Numbered from the stretch's first letter, positions 8,144 through 18,752 are shown. The stretch: DNA of 64,000 nt from Pelomonas sp963422775 (GCA_963422775.4 CAUJSJ030000094.1:7733-71732), one strand, 5' to 3'. The notes: generated by a model not told the origin, from the letters alone. Numbers and translations are program-made.

Positions 8144-8548
8144 ATGCCTGCCTTCAGCACCCCTGGTTTCCTGCGCGTCGTCTGGTTCAGCGCGCTCTAC
8201 GATTTCATCGTCACCGCGCCGTTCGCGACGCCCTGGACCTTCGAGATGAACCGTGCACAGCTCAGCGCGATCAACCAGGCCCTGGGCGGCCAGCCGCTGC
8301 CGGCATTTGATCCAGTGCAGACGCTGTTCGCGCTGCTGATGGGCAGCATCGTGCTCGTCTGGTCCGTGCTGCGGCTGCGCGGGCCGACGGTGCAACTGGG
8401 CCGCTACGACGCCGCCGGTCGGTTGCTGTTCGGCACCTGGATGGCGTGGGCCTGGGCGCAGTCGGCGGCGCCGGTGCTGCTGCTGTTCATCGCGCCGGAG
8501 ATCACCTGGGCCGTGGTGCAGGCCTGGCGTGTTCGCAGGGCCGAATGA
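8144..8548 (+). CDS. Small integral membrane protein, likely MerR target
   Basis: 134 residues beginning MPAFSTPGFLRVVWF. About three to four hydrophobic segments are visible: around residues 8-27, VQTLFALLMGSIVLVWSVL near 62-80, and two C-terminal ones including APVLLLFIAPEITWAVV. I recognise no family. Divergence from a MerR regulator across a perfect operator dyad suggests it is the regulated gene, perhaps transporting or responding to the MerR ligand; this is inference. A strong hairpin follows directly at 8551. Confidence 0.72.
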   Translation: MPAFSTPGFLRVVWFSALYDFIVTAPFATPWTFEMNRAQLSAINQALGGQPLPAFDPVQTLFALLMGSIVLVWSVLRLRGPTVQLGRYDAAGRLLFGTWMAWAWAQSAAPVLLLFIAPEITWAVVQAWRVRRAE

Positions 8549-8550
8549 AG

Positions 8551-8586
8551 ACGCCCGTGGCACCGGAGGAGGCCACGGGCGTTTTC
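8551..8586 (+). terminator. Rho-independent terminator, probably bidirectional
   Basis: The 11-bp perfect stem ACGCCCGTGGC (8551-8561) / GCCACGGGCGT (8572-8582) has a 10-nt loop and is followed by TTTTC on the + strand. It lies 3 bp after the membrane protein stop and also 15 bp beyond the stop of the small leftward peptide gene, so it can serve both. Confidence 0.85.
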
Positions 8587-8600
8587 GGGGGCTCTGGGCT

Positions 8601-8738
8601 TCAGTACTTCGGGCACCACGGCAGCCACAGGCCGCAGGTGATATTGGGTTGAGCCGGCGTGCCTTTGGCCGAAGCAAAGCTTGGCACCGAGGCCACGGTC
8701 ATCAGCGTTGCTGCCATGATCAGGCATGTCTTTCTCAG
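8601..8738 (-). CDS. Tiny exported Cys-containing peptide
   Basis: An open frame of 45 codons if read from a CTG at 8738, preceded by AAGGAA about 9 nt upstream; or 38 codons from the ATG at 8717. With the CTG start the N-terminus is a classic signal peptide (RKTCLIMAATLMTVASV… ending SFASA). It would leave a mature peptide of about 21 residues ending ITCGLWLPWCPKY with two cysteines six residues apart. The gene ends next to a strong terminator. The signal peptide plus terminator argue for a real gene; the unusual start codon and small size make it uncertain. I recognise no family. Confidence 0.5.
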   Translation of the reverse strand: MRKTCLIMAATLMTVASVPSFASAKGTPAQPNITCGLWLPWCPKY

Positions 8739-8877
8739 CTTAGGGTTTCCTTGTGGGATCGAGTGCGGGCGCAACGCCTGCATGCATTCCGTGGAGGGCC
8801 GGCAGGCGCCTGTCTCCCAAGGCTGAAAGTTGGGGCCCCCGCGAAGCCAGACGTTGGCGGACGCCCGCATGGCCTGG

Positions 8878-10011
8878 CTACCGGGCGCGCAATTGCACAT
8901 CCACGACCCGCAGCGCCGGGCCCAGGGCGCGTTCGGTGCCGGGCAGCACGCGCACCTCGCTGAAGGCCTTGCTGGAGGTGCGCACGCGCTGCAGGGCATC
9001 CTCTGCCTTCAGTCCGTTGATCAGGCCGAGTTGCACGGTCCAGGTGTCGTCCTGCGATTCGACCCTGTTCACGCTCGCGTAGGTGGGCAGGAAACGCGTC
9101 AGCTCCTGCTCCACCCACAGACGGCTGGGCCGGCTGGCGGCGCCCGTCCTTTGAGGGAGCACCACTTCCACGAAATAGGCGCTGCCGGTTTGCACCGGCG
9201 AGACCGGCACCTCGTAGACGACTCCCGCCGCTCGCAGCGCGTCTTCCAACCGCGCCAGCTCAGCCGGCGTGGCCCGGACCTTGGCGCGCTGGGCCGTCTC
9301 GTCCGCCGCCACGTCGTTCAGCATCAGGCCGGTGCGGCCCAGCAACTGACGCGCCTGCTTCACGCCGGCCGACTCCGCGACAGCGGCCACCGGTGAAGGT
9401 GCGGGCGCGGGCGCGGGCATTGGCGCGGATTCCAGCGCGGATTCCGGCAGCTTGCCACGCCACGCCACGAGGCTGGCGCCGCTCCAGACCTGCCGCTCGG
9501 TGACGGACTTGCGCGACCAGGGCAGCGGCACGTCGACCTTGGCCGAGTCATAGCTGTAGATGCGGGCGGACTCGCGGCCCTTGAAGCTCACCTCCACCTG
9601 CAGGCCGCCGCTGTCCATGTCCGGCGCGATGCGGACGGTGGAGCGGCCTTCGAACGCGCCACGACTTGCCTCGACGGCTCGGGCCATCACCAGCCAACCC
9701 TTCTCGCAGCGGAAGTCCGCCGGGCTGTTCAACGCCCAATCGACGGCTTGTCTGGGCCGGTCCGCTGGTGGGGGATCGAAGCTCAGGCGCAACGGAGCGC
9801 CCGACCGGGCGCTGATCGTGAGGTTGCCCCCGACCGCATCCCTGCGGTCTGCACCGAGTGCGCGCAGCGCATCGCCAGCGACGGCGGGGGCGCCCTGGAT
9901 GCTGAAGCTGCCTTCGAACTGAGGACAGGCGGGCGCGGCCAGGGCTGCCAGCGGGCTGGCCAGCGCGAGGGCGGCGAACCTCGGGGAGATGCGATCCGAC
10001 GTGACGCGCAC
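8878..10011 (-). CDS. Exported protein of unknown function at the end of the pyrimidine operon
   Basis: 377 residues from a GTG that begins 1 bp after the hyuC stop. The N-terminus (ISPRFAALALASPLAALAAP) looks like a signal peptide. An N-terminal domain (about 28-165) contains paired Cys in ACPQFEG and FRCEKGW. A Pro/Ala linker (APMPAPAPAPSPVA) separates it from a C-terminal alpha/beta part with two similar segments (RATPAELARLEDALRAAGV and NGLKAEDALQRVRTSSKAF). I do not recognise it. Being last in the operon it may be co-transcribed with pyrimidine catabolism, but a role there is not evident. Confidence 0.68.
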   Translation of the reverse strand: MRVTSDRISPRFAALALASPLAALAAPACPQFEGSFSIQGAPAVAGDALRALGADRRDAVGGNLTISARSGAPLRLSFDPPPADRPRQAVDWALNSPADFRCEKGWLVMARAVEASRGAFEGRSTVRIAPDMDSGGLQVEVSFKGRESARIYSYDSAKVDVPLPWSRKSVTERQVWSGASLVAWRGKLPESALESAPMPAPAPAPSPVAAVAESAGVKQARQLLGRTGLMLNDVAADETAQRAKVRATPAELARLEDALRAAGVVYEVPVSPVQTGSAYFVEVVLPQRTGAASRPSRLWVEQELTRFLPTYASVNRVESQDDTWTVQLGLINGLKAEDALQRVRTSSKAFSEVRVLPGTERALGPALRVVDVQLRAR

Positions 10012-10012
10012 T

Positions 10013-11269
10013 TCAGCTGGCGCGTTCGAGCATCGCCTGCAGCAGCACATTGCACCCCGCCTCGATGTGCTCGGGCTTGGCGTCCTCGATCTCGTTGTGG
10101 CTGATGCCGTCCTTGCAGGGGATGAAGATCATGCCGGCCGGGGCCAGGCGGGCCATGTAGACGGCGTCGTGGCCGGCGCCCGAGACGGCGCGCATGTTGC
10201 TGTAGCCCAGCGCGTCGGCCGCCTTCTGCACGGCGGCGATGCAGTCGGCGTGGAAGGGTTGCGCCGGGTAGGCGCTGACGGGCGTGATCTCGATGGGCAG
10301 GCCGCTGTCGGCGCTGAGCTTGGCGGCCACGGCGCGGATGTCGGCGTCCATGGCCTCGCACAGCGCGTCGGTCGCGTTGCGCAGGTCGATGCTGAACTTC
10401 ACGCGGCCGGGGATGACATTGCGGCTGTTGGGGTGCACCTGCACCATGCCCACCGTGCCGCGGCCGTGCGGCGGATGGCGGTGGGCGCAGGCGACGACTT
10501 CCTGCATCAGCTTGGTGGCCACTTGCAGCGCATCCTTGCGCAGCGCCATGGGCGTGGGGCCGGCGTGCGCCTCCATGCCGGTGACGACGCAGTCGTACCA
10601 CCGGATGCCCAGCACGCCGGTGACGACGCCGATCGTCTTGTCGTGGTCCTCCAGCACCGGGCCCTGCTCGATGTGGGTCTCGAAGTAGGCGCCGATGGGG
10701 TGGTCGCCCGGCACCTGGCTGCCGATGTAGCCGATGCGCTCCAGCTCGCCCTTGACCGTCAAGCCTGCCGTGTCGGTCGCCGCGTAGGCATGTTCCAGCG
10801 TGAAGGCCTTGGCGAACACGCCCGAGCCCATCATGACGGGCACGAAGCGCGAGCCTTCCTCATTCGTCCAGAACGCAACCTCGATGGGCGCCTCGGTCTC
10901 GATGCGGTGGTCGTTGAGTGTGCGCACGACCTCGATGCCGGCCAGCACGCCGTAGTTGCCATCGAACTTGCCGCCGGTGGGCTGGGTGTCGATGTGGCTG
11001 CCGGTCATGATGGGCGGCAGGCTGTTGTTGCGGCCGGCGCGGCGCATGAAGCCGTTGCCGATCTGGTCGATGGTGACCGTCATGCCCGCCTCGCGCGCCC
11101 AGCGCGTGACGAGGTCGCGGCCCTGCTTGTCCAGGTCGGTCAGTGTCAGGCGGCAGACACCGCCTTTCTCGGTGGCGCCGATCTGCGCCAGCTCCATCAG
11201 CGAGTCCCACAGGCGTTGGCCGTTGACGCGCAGGGTGGAGACGTCAGTCTTGGAGACGGCGGTGTCCAT
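10013..11269 (-). CDS. Zn-dependent amidohydrolase: beta-ureidopropionase / N-carbamoyl amino acid hydrolase
   Basis: 418-residue M20-family hydrolase that would convert N-carbamoyl-beta-alanine to beta-alanine, CO2 and ammonia, the third step of reductive pyrimidine breakdown. Dinuclear metal ligands are visible in GSHIDTQPTGGKFDG (H92, D103), TNEEGSRF (E137/E138) and ETHIEQGPVLE (H199). The C-terminal SGAGHDAVY and CKDGISHNE are also typical. Allantoate or L-carbamoylase specificity cannot be excluded from sequence, but the neighbouring hydantoinase and preTA favour the pyrimidine route. The start is fixed by GAGGAA upstream of MDTAVS. Confidence 0.9.
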   Translation of the reverse strand: MDTAVSKTDVSTLRVNGQRLWDSLMELAQIGATEKGGVCRLTLTDLDKQGRDLVTRWAREAGMTVTIDQIGNGFMRRAGRNNSLPPIMTGSHIDTQPTGGKFDGNYGVLAGIEVVRTLNDHRIETEAPIEVAFWTNEEGSRFVPVMMGSGVFAKAFTLEHAYAATDTAGLTVKGELERIGYIGSQVPGDHPIGAYFETHIEQGPVLEDHDKTIGVVTGVLGIRWYDCVVTGMEAHAGPTPMALRKDALQVATKLMQEVVACAHRHPPHGRGTVGMVQVHPNSRNVIPGRVKFSIDLRNATDALCEAMDADIRAVAAKLSADSGLPIEITPVSAYPAQPFHADCIAAVQKAADALGYSNMRAVSGAGHDAVYMARLAPAGMIFIPCKDGISHNEIEDAKPEHIEAGCNVLLQAMLERAS

Positions 11270-11279
11270 GATGGATTCC

Positions 11280-11639
11280 TCAGAGCTTCGTGCCGAAGCG
11301 CAGCTTGTTGTGGTCGGGGTCGACGAGCAGGAACTCGCGCACGCCCCAGGGCATGTCTTCGATGGGCTTGACCGGCTGTACGCCGCGGGCGATGAAGGCG
11401 GCGTAGACAGCGTCGGCGTCGGGCACCCAGAAGTAGACGGCGCCGCCGGGCGCGCAGTCACCTGCATGGCCCGTCAGGAAGATCGTCTGGCCTTCGCGTG
11501 TGATCTGCAGGAAGAGCGGTAGGCCGGGCTCGAACTGGTGCTGCCAGTCGATGCTGAAGCCGAGCTGGTCGATGTAGAAGGCCTGCGCGCGGGCCGCATC
11601 GGTCATGCGCAGCTGTGGGATGACGGTCTGCGCGCTCAT
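11280..11639 (-). CDS. VOC superfamily protein embedded in the pyrimidine operon
   Basis: 119 residues of the glyoxalase/bleomycin-resistance type (VIPQLRMTDAARAQAFYIDQ, then a C-terminal VDPDHNKLRF strand). It overlaps the hydA stop by 4 bp (ATGA) and ends 10 bp before hyuC, so it is translated as part of the catabolic operon. It could act on a reactive catabolic intermediate or be a binding protein; no VOC step is known to me in the reductive pathway. The conserved first-half metal His is not obvious, so it may be non-catalytic. Confidence 0.83.
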   Translation of the reverse strand: MSAQTVIPQLRMTDAARAQAFYIDQLGFSIDWQHQFEPGLPLFLQITREGQTIFLTGHAGDCAPGGAVYFWVPDADAVYAAFIARGVQPVKPIEDMPWGVREFLLVDPDHNKLRFGTKL

Positions 11640-13087
11640 CGTGCGACGGCGGTCGGCGCCAGGTCGTGGGCGCGCTTGGCGGCGGCGTCGAACTGCGGGC
11701 CGAACGGCGGGCGCTTCAGGTAACGGCCCTTGCCTTGCTCGGCGCGCAACTCGCCGCGGGCGAACACGACGCGGCCTTGGGCGATCGTGTGGCTGGGCAC
11801 GCCGCGCACCGTGCGGCCCTCGAAGATGTTGAAGTCGTTCTTGGAGAACTGCGTCTTGGCGCTCAGCGTCTTGGTGCCGGCCGGGTCCCACAGCACGAGG
11901 TCTGCGTCTGCCCCTTCGGCGATGACGCCCTTGCGCGGGTACATGTTGAAGAGCTTGGCCGCGTTGGACGAGGTGATCGCGACGAACTCGCTGGGCGTGA
12001 GCCGGCCGGAGTTGACGCCGGCATCCCACAGCACCGCCATGCGCTCCTCGACGCCGCCGCAGCCGTTGGGGATCTTGGCGAAGTTGTCGATGCCCGCGGC
12101 CTTCTGGCTCGCGCAGAAGGTGCAATGGTCGGTGGCGGTCGTGTGCAGTTGGCCCGACTGCAGGCCGCGCCACAGGAACTCCTGGTGGATCTTGGGGCGA
12201 AAGGGCGGGCTCATCACGTAGGCGGCCGCCTTCTCGAAGGATGGGTCCCGGTAGACGCTGTCGTCGATGAGCAGGTGGCCGGCCAGCACCTCGCCGTAGA
12301 CGCGCTGGCCCCGTGCGCGCGCTCGTGCAATCGCCTCGGCGCTCTCGATGCAGCTGACGTGCACGATGTAGATGGGCACGCCCAGCACGTCGGCAATGGC
12401 GATGGCGCGGTTGGCAGCTTCGCCTTCGACCATCGGGGGCCGTGAGAGTGGGTGGCCCTCAGGGCCGGTGATGCCCATCTTGGCGACCTCGGCCTGCAGC
12501 AGATAGACCAACTCGCCGTTCTCGGCGTGCACGGTCGGCATGGCACCGAGTTCGAGTGCACGCTTGAAGCTGTTCACCAGCGTCTCGTCGTCGCACATGA
12601 TGGCGTTCTTGTAGGCCATGAAGTGCTTGAAGCTGTTCACGCCTTCCTCGCGAACCAGCGTGCCCATGTCGTCGCTGACGCTCTGGTCCCACCACGTCAC
12701 GGCGACGTGGAAGGCGTAGTCGCTGGCCGACTTCTCGGCCCAGCCGCGCCAGGTGCGGTAGGCCTCCATCAGCGGCTGCTGCGGGTTGGGGATGACGAAG
12801 TCGATGATCGAGGTCGTGCCACCCGCCAGGCCGGCCGCGGTGCCGGTGAAGAAGTCGTCCTGCGTGACCGTGCCCATGAAGGGCAGCTGCATGTGGGTGT
12901 GCGGGTCGATGCCGCCGGGGATCAGGTACTGGCCGGTGCCGTCCAACGTCGTGGTGCCGGCGGGTGCGTCGCGCACGGCGCGTTCACCGATAGCTGCGAT
13001 GCGGCCGTCGACGCAGAGCACGTCGGTGCGGGATTCGGCGTCGGCATTGACGACGACGGCGCCGCGGATCAACAGAGAAGAAGTCAT
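11636..13087 (-). CDS. hydA: Dihydropyrimidinase (D-hydantoinase)
   Basis: 483-residue cyclic amidohydrolase that opens 5,6-dihydrouracil or dihydrothymine to the N-carbamoyl acid. The binuclear zinc site is complete: HTH motif DPHTHM (H63, H65), the carboxylated lysine in KHFMAYK (about K160), H187 in VHAEN, H243 in IVHVSC and D320 in TATDHC. The length is normal for the family. It overlaps the transporter upstream and the VOC gene downstream by 4 bp each, so the unit is translationally coupled. Together with preTA and hyuC it gives uracil to beta-alanine. Confidence 0.95.
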   Translation of the reverse strand: MTSSLLIRGAVVVNADAESRTDVLCVDGRIAAIGERAVRDAPAGTTTLDGTGQYLIPGGIDPHTHMQLPFMGTVTQDDFFTGTAAGLAGGTTSIIDFVIPNPQQPLMEAYRTWRGWAEKSASDYAFHVAVTWWDQSVSDDMGTLVREEGVNSFKHFMAYKNAIMCDDETLVNSFKRALELGAMPTVHAENGELVYLLQAEVAKMGITGPEGHPLSRPPMVEGEAANRAIAIADVLGVPIYIVHVSCIESAEAIARARARGQRVYGEVLAGHLLIDDSVYRDPSFEKAAAYVMSPPFRPKIHQEFLWRGLQSGQLHTTATDHCTFCASQKAAGIDNFAKIPNGCGGVEERMAVLWDAGVNSGRLTPSEFVAITSSNAAKLFNMYPRKGVIAEGADADLVLWDPAGTKTLSAKTQFSKNDFNIFEGRTVRGVPSHTIAQGRVVFARGELRAEQGKGRYLKRPPFGPQFDAAAKRAHDLAPTAVAR

Positions 13088-14553
13088 GTCGCGCTCCTTG
13101 TGAGCGGTTGGGCCTGAGTCTTGCCGGCCATCAACGCGCCATAGACGATGGCAGCGAGGGCGAGACCGGCGAACCAGGCATAGGTGTAGATGGCCTTGAA
13201 CGCCGCGCCGACCTCGGGGAAGGCGGCGGGGAAGGCGGCGTTCAGGAAGCCGGGGATGTTGGGCGCCACGCCCACGGCGAAGGCGATGACGGCGGCCATG
13301 TTCCAGCCGCCGCGGTAGCTGTAGCGGCCGCCCTCGCGGTAGAGGTCATCCACGACCAGCTCGGTTTTGCGCAGCACGTAGTAGTCGACGATCAAGATGC
13401 CCGCCACCGGCCCCAGCAGGGCGGAGTAGCCGATGAGCCACGTGAAGATGTAGCCCTCGGTGGAGGCCAGGATCTTCCACGGCATCATGGCGATGGCGAT
13501 GCCGGCCGTGAGGATGCCGCCAGCCTTGTAGCTGATGCGGCCAGGGGCCAGCGCCGAGAAGTCGTAGGCCGGGCCGACGAGGTTTGCCGCGAGGTTGACG
13601 CTGACGGTGTCGATCAGCAACACGATGAGGGCGATCAACACGGCCGCGCCGGTCATGCGGCTGGCCAGGTCCACCGGGTCCCACAGCGCCTTGCCGTAGA
13701 TGACGACGGTGGCCGACGTGACGAACACCGCCAGCGCGGCGAGCAAGCCCATCGGCAGCGGCAGGCCGATGGCCTGGCCGACGAGCTGGTCGCGCTGCGT
13801 CTTGGCAAAGCGCGTGAAGTCGGGGATGTTCAGCGCCAGCGTTGCCCAGAAGCCCACCATGGCGGTCAGCGACGGCCAGAACACGGCGGAGAACTGGCCG
13901 GCCTTCTTGCCGCCTTCGACAAACGCAGAGGGCTGGTCCAGGATGGGGCCGAAGCCGCCGGCCTTGTCCCAGGCCCACCACAGCAAGACAAAGCAGATGA
14001 CGATCTTGATCGGCGCCGTCCAGGTCTCCAGCTTGCGGATGGCTTCGATGCCATGCAGGACGAACCAGAACTGCAGCGCCCAGAACAGCAGGAAGCAGCC
14101 GAACTGCGCGGCACTGATGCCCAGCACGGGCAGCGGGTCGCCGGTCAGAGGATGCCCGATCAGCACGCCGGCCAGCGTGTAGATCATCTGGCCGCCGAAC
14201 CAGGTCTGGATGCCGTACCAACCGCAGGCGACCAGCGCACGCAGCAGGGCCGGCAGGCGCGCGCCCCGCGTGCCGAACGAGGCCCGCGCCAGCACGGCAT
14301 ACGGGATGCCGTACTTGGCGCCCGCATGGCCGATCAGCAGCATGGGCACCAGCACGATGAGGTTGCCCAGGAACACCGTGCCCACCGCCTGGCTCCAGCT
14401 CATGCCCGACTCGATGAGGCTGGCCGCCAGCGTGTAGGCCGGGATGCACATGACCATCCCCACCCACAGCGCCGCGAAGTGATACCAGCGCCAGGTGCGC
14501 TGAGCGGCTGTCGTCGGGATGAGATCAGGGTTGCTCAGCGTCGGGTCGTTCAT
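13084..14553 (-). CDS. NCS1-family nucleobase/hydantoin:cation symporter
   Basis: 489-residue integral membrane transporter with about 12 hydrophobic segments. The NCS1 signature region is seen at the N-terminus (RTWRWYHFAALWVGMVMCIP) and in the first core (GTVFLGNLIVLVPMLLIGHA, then GIPYAVLARASFGTRGA). Characterised members (Mhp1, PucI, CodB) import hydantoins, allantoin or cytosine with Na+ or H+. The operon suggests uracil, thymine or dihydropyrimidines. It lies between mmsA and hydA and overlaps the latter by 4 bp. Confidence 0.93.
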   Translation of the reverse strand: MNDPTLSNPDLIPTTAAQRTWRWYHFAALWVGMVMCIPAYTLAASLIESGMSWSQAVGTVFLGNLIVLVPMLLIGHAGAKYGIPYAVLARASFGTRGARLPALLRALVACGWYGIQTWFGGQMIYTLAGVLIGHPLTGDPLPVLGISAAQFGCFLLFWALQFWFVLHGIEAIRKLETWTAPIKIVICFVLLWWAWDKAGGFGPILDQPSAFVEGGKKAGQFSAVFWPSLTAMVGFWATLALNIPDFTRFAKTQRDQLVGQAIGLPLPMGLLAALAVFVTSATVVIYGKALWDPVDLASRMTGAAVLIALIVLLIDTVSVNLAANLVGPAYDFSALAPGRISYKAGGILTAGIAIAMMPWKILASTEGYIFTWLIGYSALLGPVAGILIVDYYVLRKTELVVDDLYREGGRYSYRGGWNMAAVIAFAVGVAPNIPGFLNAAFPAAFPEVGAAFKAIYTYAWFAGLALAAIVYGALMAGKTQAQPLTRSAT

Positions 14554-14571
14554 GGGCAGCTTCCTTGCGGT

Positions 14572-16071
<1,500 letters not shown>

Positions 16072-16081
16072 CTCAATTCCT

Positions 16082-17389
16082 TCAAGCGCATCCGGCACTC
16101 ATCGGGTTGTTCGGGTGCGTCGTCCAGTTGGCATAGCTGCCGTCGATGACCCGGCCGGTACGGGCATCGGTCTCGCCCGGCTGGAGCGCGCGCATCGTGA
16201 TGGTGCCAGGGACCGGGCAGATCGACACGCAAAGGTTGCATCCGACACACTCGGCTTCGTTGATATGGAAGTGGCGCTTGCCGTCCTTGGTGGCCCAGAT
16301 GGCCTGGTGGGACGTGTCTTCGCACACCACGTGGCAGCGGCCGCACTGGATGCAGCTGTCCTGGTCGATGACCGCCTTCTCGACGTGGTTCAGGTTGAGC
16401 TGGTTCCAGTTTTTCACGGTGGGCACCGCGCGGCCTTGGAAGTCCGTCAGGCGGGTGTAGCCCTTCTCGTCCATGAAGTTGCTCAGGCCCGAGCACATGT
16501 CCTGCACGATCTTGAAGCCGTAGACCATGGCGGCGGTGCAGACCTGCACCGTGCCGCAGCCCATGGCGATGAACTCCGCCGCGTCGCGCCAGGTGGTGAT
16601 GCCGCCGATGCCGCTGATGGGCAGGCCGGCCGTGGCCGCGTCGCGCGCGATCTCGGCCACCATGTTCAGCGCGATGGGTTTCACGGCCTGGCCGCAGTAG
16701 CCGCCGTGCGACCCCAGGCCGTCGGTGACGGGGCTCATCGTCATGCGGTCCAGGTCCACGCCCATGACCGAGTTGATGGTGTTGATGAGGCTGACCGCGT
16801 CGGCGCCGCCGTTCTTCGCCGCGCGTGCCGGGAAGCGCACATCGGTGATGTTGGGAGTGAGCTTGACGATGACGGGCATCCTCGTGTGCTTCTTGCACCA
16901 CTCGGCCACCTGCTGGATGTACTCCGGCACCTGGCCAACGGCCGAGCCCATGCCGCGCTCGCTCATGCCGTGCGGGCAGCCGAAGTTCAGCTCCACGCCG
17001 TCGGCGCCGGTATCGGCCACGCGCTCCAGGATGGCCTTCCAGCTCGCTTCGTTCACCGGCACCATCAGCGACACGATCATGGCCCGGTCGGGGAAGTCGC
17101 GCTTCACGCGCTTGATCTCGTCGAGGTTGGTCTGCAGCGGCCGGTCGGAGATCAGCTCGATGTTGTTGAAGCCGATGACGCGGCGGTCCTGGCTCCACAG
17201 CGTGGCATAGCGCGGGCCGCTGACGTTGACGACCGGCGGGTCCTCGCCCAGCGTCTTCCAGACGACGCCGCCCCAGCCGGCCTCGAAGGCGCGGCGCACA
17301 TTGATCTCCTTGTCGGTCGGCGGGGCCGACGCGAGCCAGAAGGGATTCGGGCTCTTGATGCCCAGGAAGTCGGTGCTGAGGTCAGCCAT
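16082..17389 (-). CDS. preA: NAD-dependent dihydropyrimidine dehydrogenase, PreA subunit
   Basis: 435 residues. The N-terminal FMN-binding dihydroorotate-dehydrogenase-like barrel (about 1-310) has NFGCPHGMSERGMG, where the Cys is the expected active-site acid, and SGIGGITTWRDAAEF for phosphate binding. The C-terminal ferredoxin domain carries two 4Fe-4S motifs: CIQCGRCHVVC and CVGCNLCVSICP. PreA reduces uracil or thymine using electrons delivered through PreT. It overlaps preT by 8 bp, as expected for subunits made together. Confidence 0.96.
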   Translation of the reverse strand: MADLSTDFLGIKSPNPFWLASAPPTDKEINVRRAFEAGWGGVVWKTLGEDPPVVNVSGPRYATLWSQDRRVIGFNNIELISDRPLQTNLDEIKRVKRDFPDRAMIVSLMVPVNEASWKAILERVADTGADGVELNFGCPHGMSERGMGSAVGQVPEYIQQVAEWCKKHTRMPVIVKLTPNITDVRFPARAAKNGGADAVSLINTINSVMGVDLDRMTMSPVTDGLGSHGGYCGQAVKPIALNMVAEIARDAATAGLPISGIGGITTWRDAAEFIAMGCGTVQVCTAAMVYGFKIVQDMCSGLSNFMDEKGYTRLTDFQGRAVPTVKNWNQLNLNHVEKAVIDQDSCIQCGRCHVVCEDTSHQAIWATKDGKRHFHINEAECVGCNLCVSICPVPGTITMRALQPGETDARTGRVIDGSYANWTTHPNNPMSAGCA

Positions 17390-18752
17390 TCGCGGCCTCC
17401 TTGTCCATGTGGCGGGCGGTGCTCAGGCCCAGGGCGCGGTCGATACTGATGGCTGCGCGCTTGCCGTGCTCGACGGCTTCGACGGTCAGGTCCTGGCCGC
17501 CGGCGCGGCAGTCGCCGCCGGCCCAGACGCGAGCCAGGCTGGTCTGGCCGTCGGCATCGGTCTTGATGCGGCCACTCTCCAGCGCGATGGCGCTGCCGGC
17601 GGCCTCGGCCTGGTAGGTCTGGCCGATGGCGCGCAGCACCATGTCGGTCTCGATGAAGAACTGCTCGCCAGTGTCGACCAGTTTGCCGTCTTCGAGCCGG
17701 GTGGCGGCGAAGCGCATGCCGCGCAGCACGCCGCCGTGGGCTTCGACGGCCAGAGGCCGTGCCCAGCAGCGGATGGTCACGCCGTTGGTCTGCGCCCAGT
17801 GCTGCTCGTGGGTGGAGGCCGACAGGCCGTCAAGCCCGCGGCGGTAGACCATCGTGACCTGCTCGGCGCCCAGCAGCTTGCTCTGCACGGCCGCGTCCAC
17901 GGCCGTCATGCCGCCGCCGATGACGACGACCCGGCGGCCCACGGTGACGATCTCGGGCGCGCTCTGGCGCAACTCAGCGATGAAGTCGACGGCGTCACGC
18001 AGGCCGCTGACCTGCGGCTCGGCAATGCCCAGCGCGTTCACGCCGCCCAGGCCCAGGCCGAGGAAGACGGCGTCGTATTCAGCCAGCAGGCCGTCGAGCG
18101 TGATGTCGCGGCCGAGCCGGCAGTTCAGCTTCGGCGTGATGCCGCCGATGCTCAGCAGCCAGTCGATCTCCTTCTGCGCAAAGCCGCCGGCCACCTTGTA
18201 GGTCGCCAGGCCGTACTCGTTCAGCCCGCCAAGCTTGGGCGCTGCGTCGAACAGCACGACGTCATGACCGCGCCAGGCCAGGCCATGCGCCGCTGCCAGG
18301 CCGGCCGGGCCCGCGCCGACGACTGCGATGCGCCGGCCCGTCGGCATGCCGCGCTCGAACAGCGGCTTGCCCGGCTTGGCCAGATAACCCTCGACCGAGT
18401 AACGCTGCAGCATGCCGATCTCCACCGGCTTGCTCTCGTTGGTGTTGCGCACGCAGGCCTGCTCGCACAGCACCTCGGTCGGGCAGACGCGGGCGCACAT
18501 GCCGCCCAGCGGGTTGGCCGTCAGGATGGCCTCGGCCGCGCCGCGCACGTTGTCCTGCGCCACGCGCTGGATGAAGCTCGGGATGTCGATGCCCGTGGGG
18601 CAGGCCGTCTGGCAGGGCGCGTCATAGCAGTAGTAGCAGCGCTCGGCCTCGATCAGCGCCTGCGTGCGGTTCAGCGTCGGGTGGGCGTCGGCAAAGTTGC
18701 GGGCGTAGTCGTCCGGCTCAAGGCGGCCGGATTTCAGGTCGGCAAGGTCCAC
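17382..18752 (-). CDS. preT: NAD-dependent dihydropyrimidine dehydrogenase, PreT subunit
   Basis: 456 residues of the glutamate-synthase-small-subunit type. Two N-terminal cysteine clusters (CYYCYDAPCQTAC, CARVCPTEVLCEQAC) bind 4Fe-4S centres. VVGAGPAGLAAAHGLA is the FAD site and IGGGMTAVDAA the NAD(P) site. It oxidises NADH and passes electrons to PreA. I chose the GTG at 18752 because GGGAG lies 5 nt upstream. An in-frame TTG at 18779 would add nine residues but has no ribosome site. It is first gene of the operon, divergent from a RutR-like regulator. Confidence 0.93.
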   Translation of the reverse strand: MDLADLKSGRLEPDDYARNFADAHPTLNRTQALIEAERCYYCYDAPCQTACPTGIDIPSFIQRVAQDNVRGAAEAILTANPLGGMCARVCPTEVLCEQACVRNTNESKPVEIGMLQRYSVEGYLAKPGKPLFERGMPTGRRIAVVGAGPAGLAAAHGLAWRGHDVVLFDAAPKLGGLNEYGLATYKVAGGFAQKEIDWLLSIGGITPKLNCRLGRDITLDGLLAEYDAVFLGLGLGGVNALGIAEPQVSGLRDAVDFIAELRQSAPEIVTVGRRVVVIGGGMTAVDAAVQSKLLGAEQVTMVYRRGLDGLSASTHEQHWAQTNGVTIRCWARPLAVEAHGGVLRGMRFAATRLEDGKLVDTGEQFFIETDMVLRAIGQTYQAEAAGSAIALESGRIKTDADGQTSLARVWAGGDCRAGGQDLTVEAVEHGKRAAISIDRALGLSTARHMDKEAANG

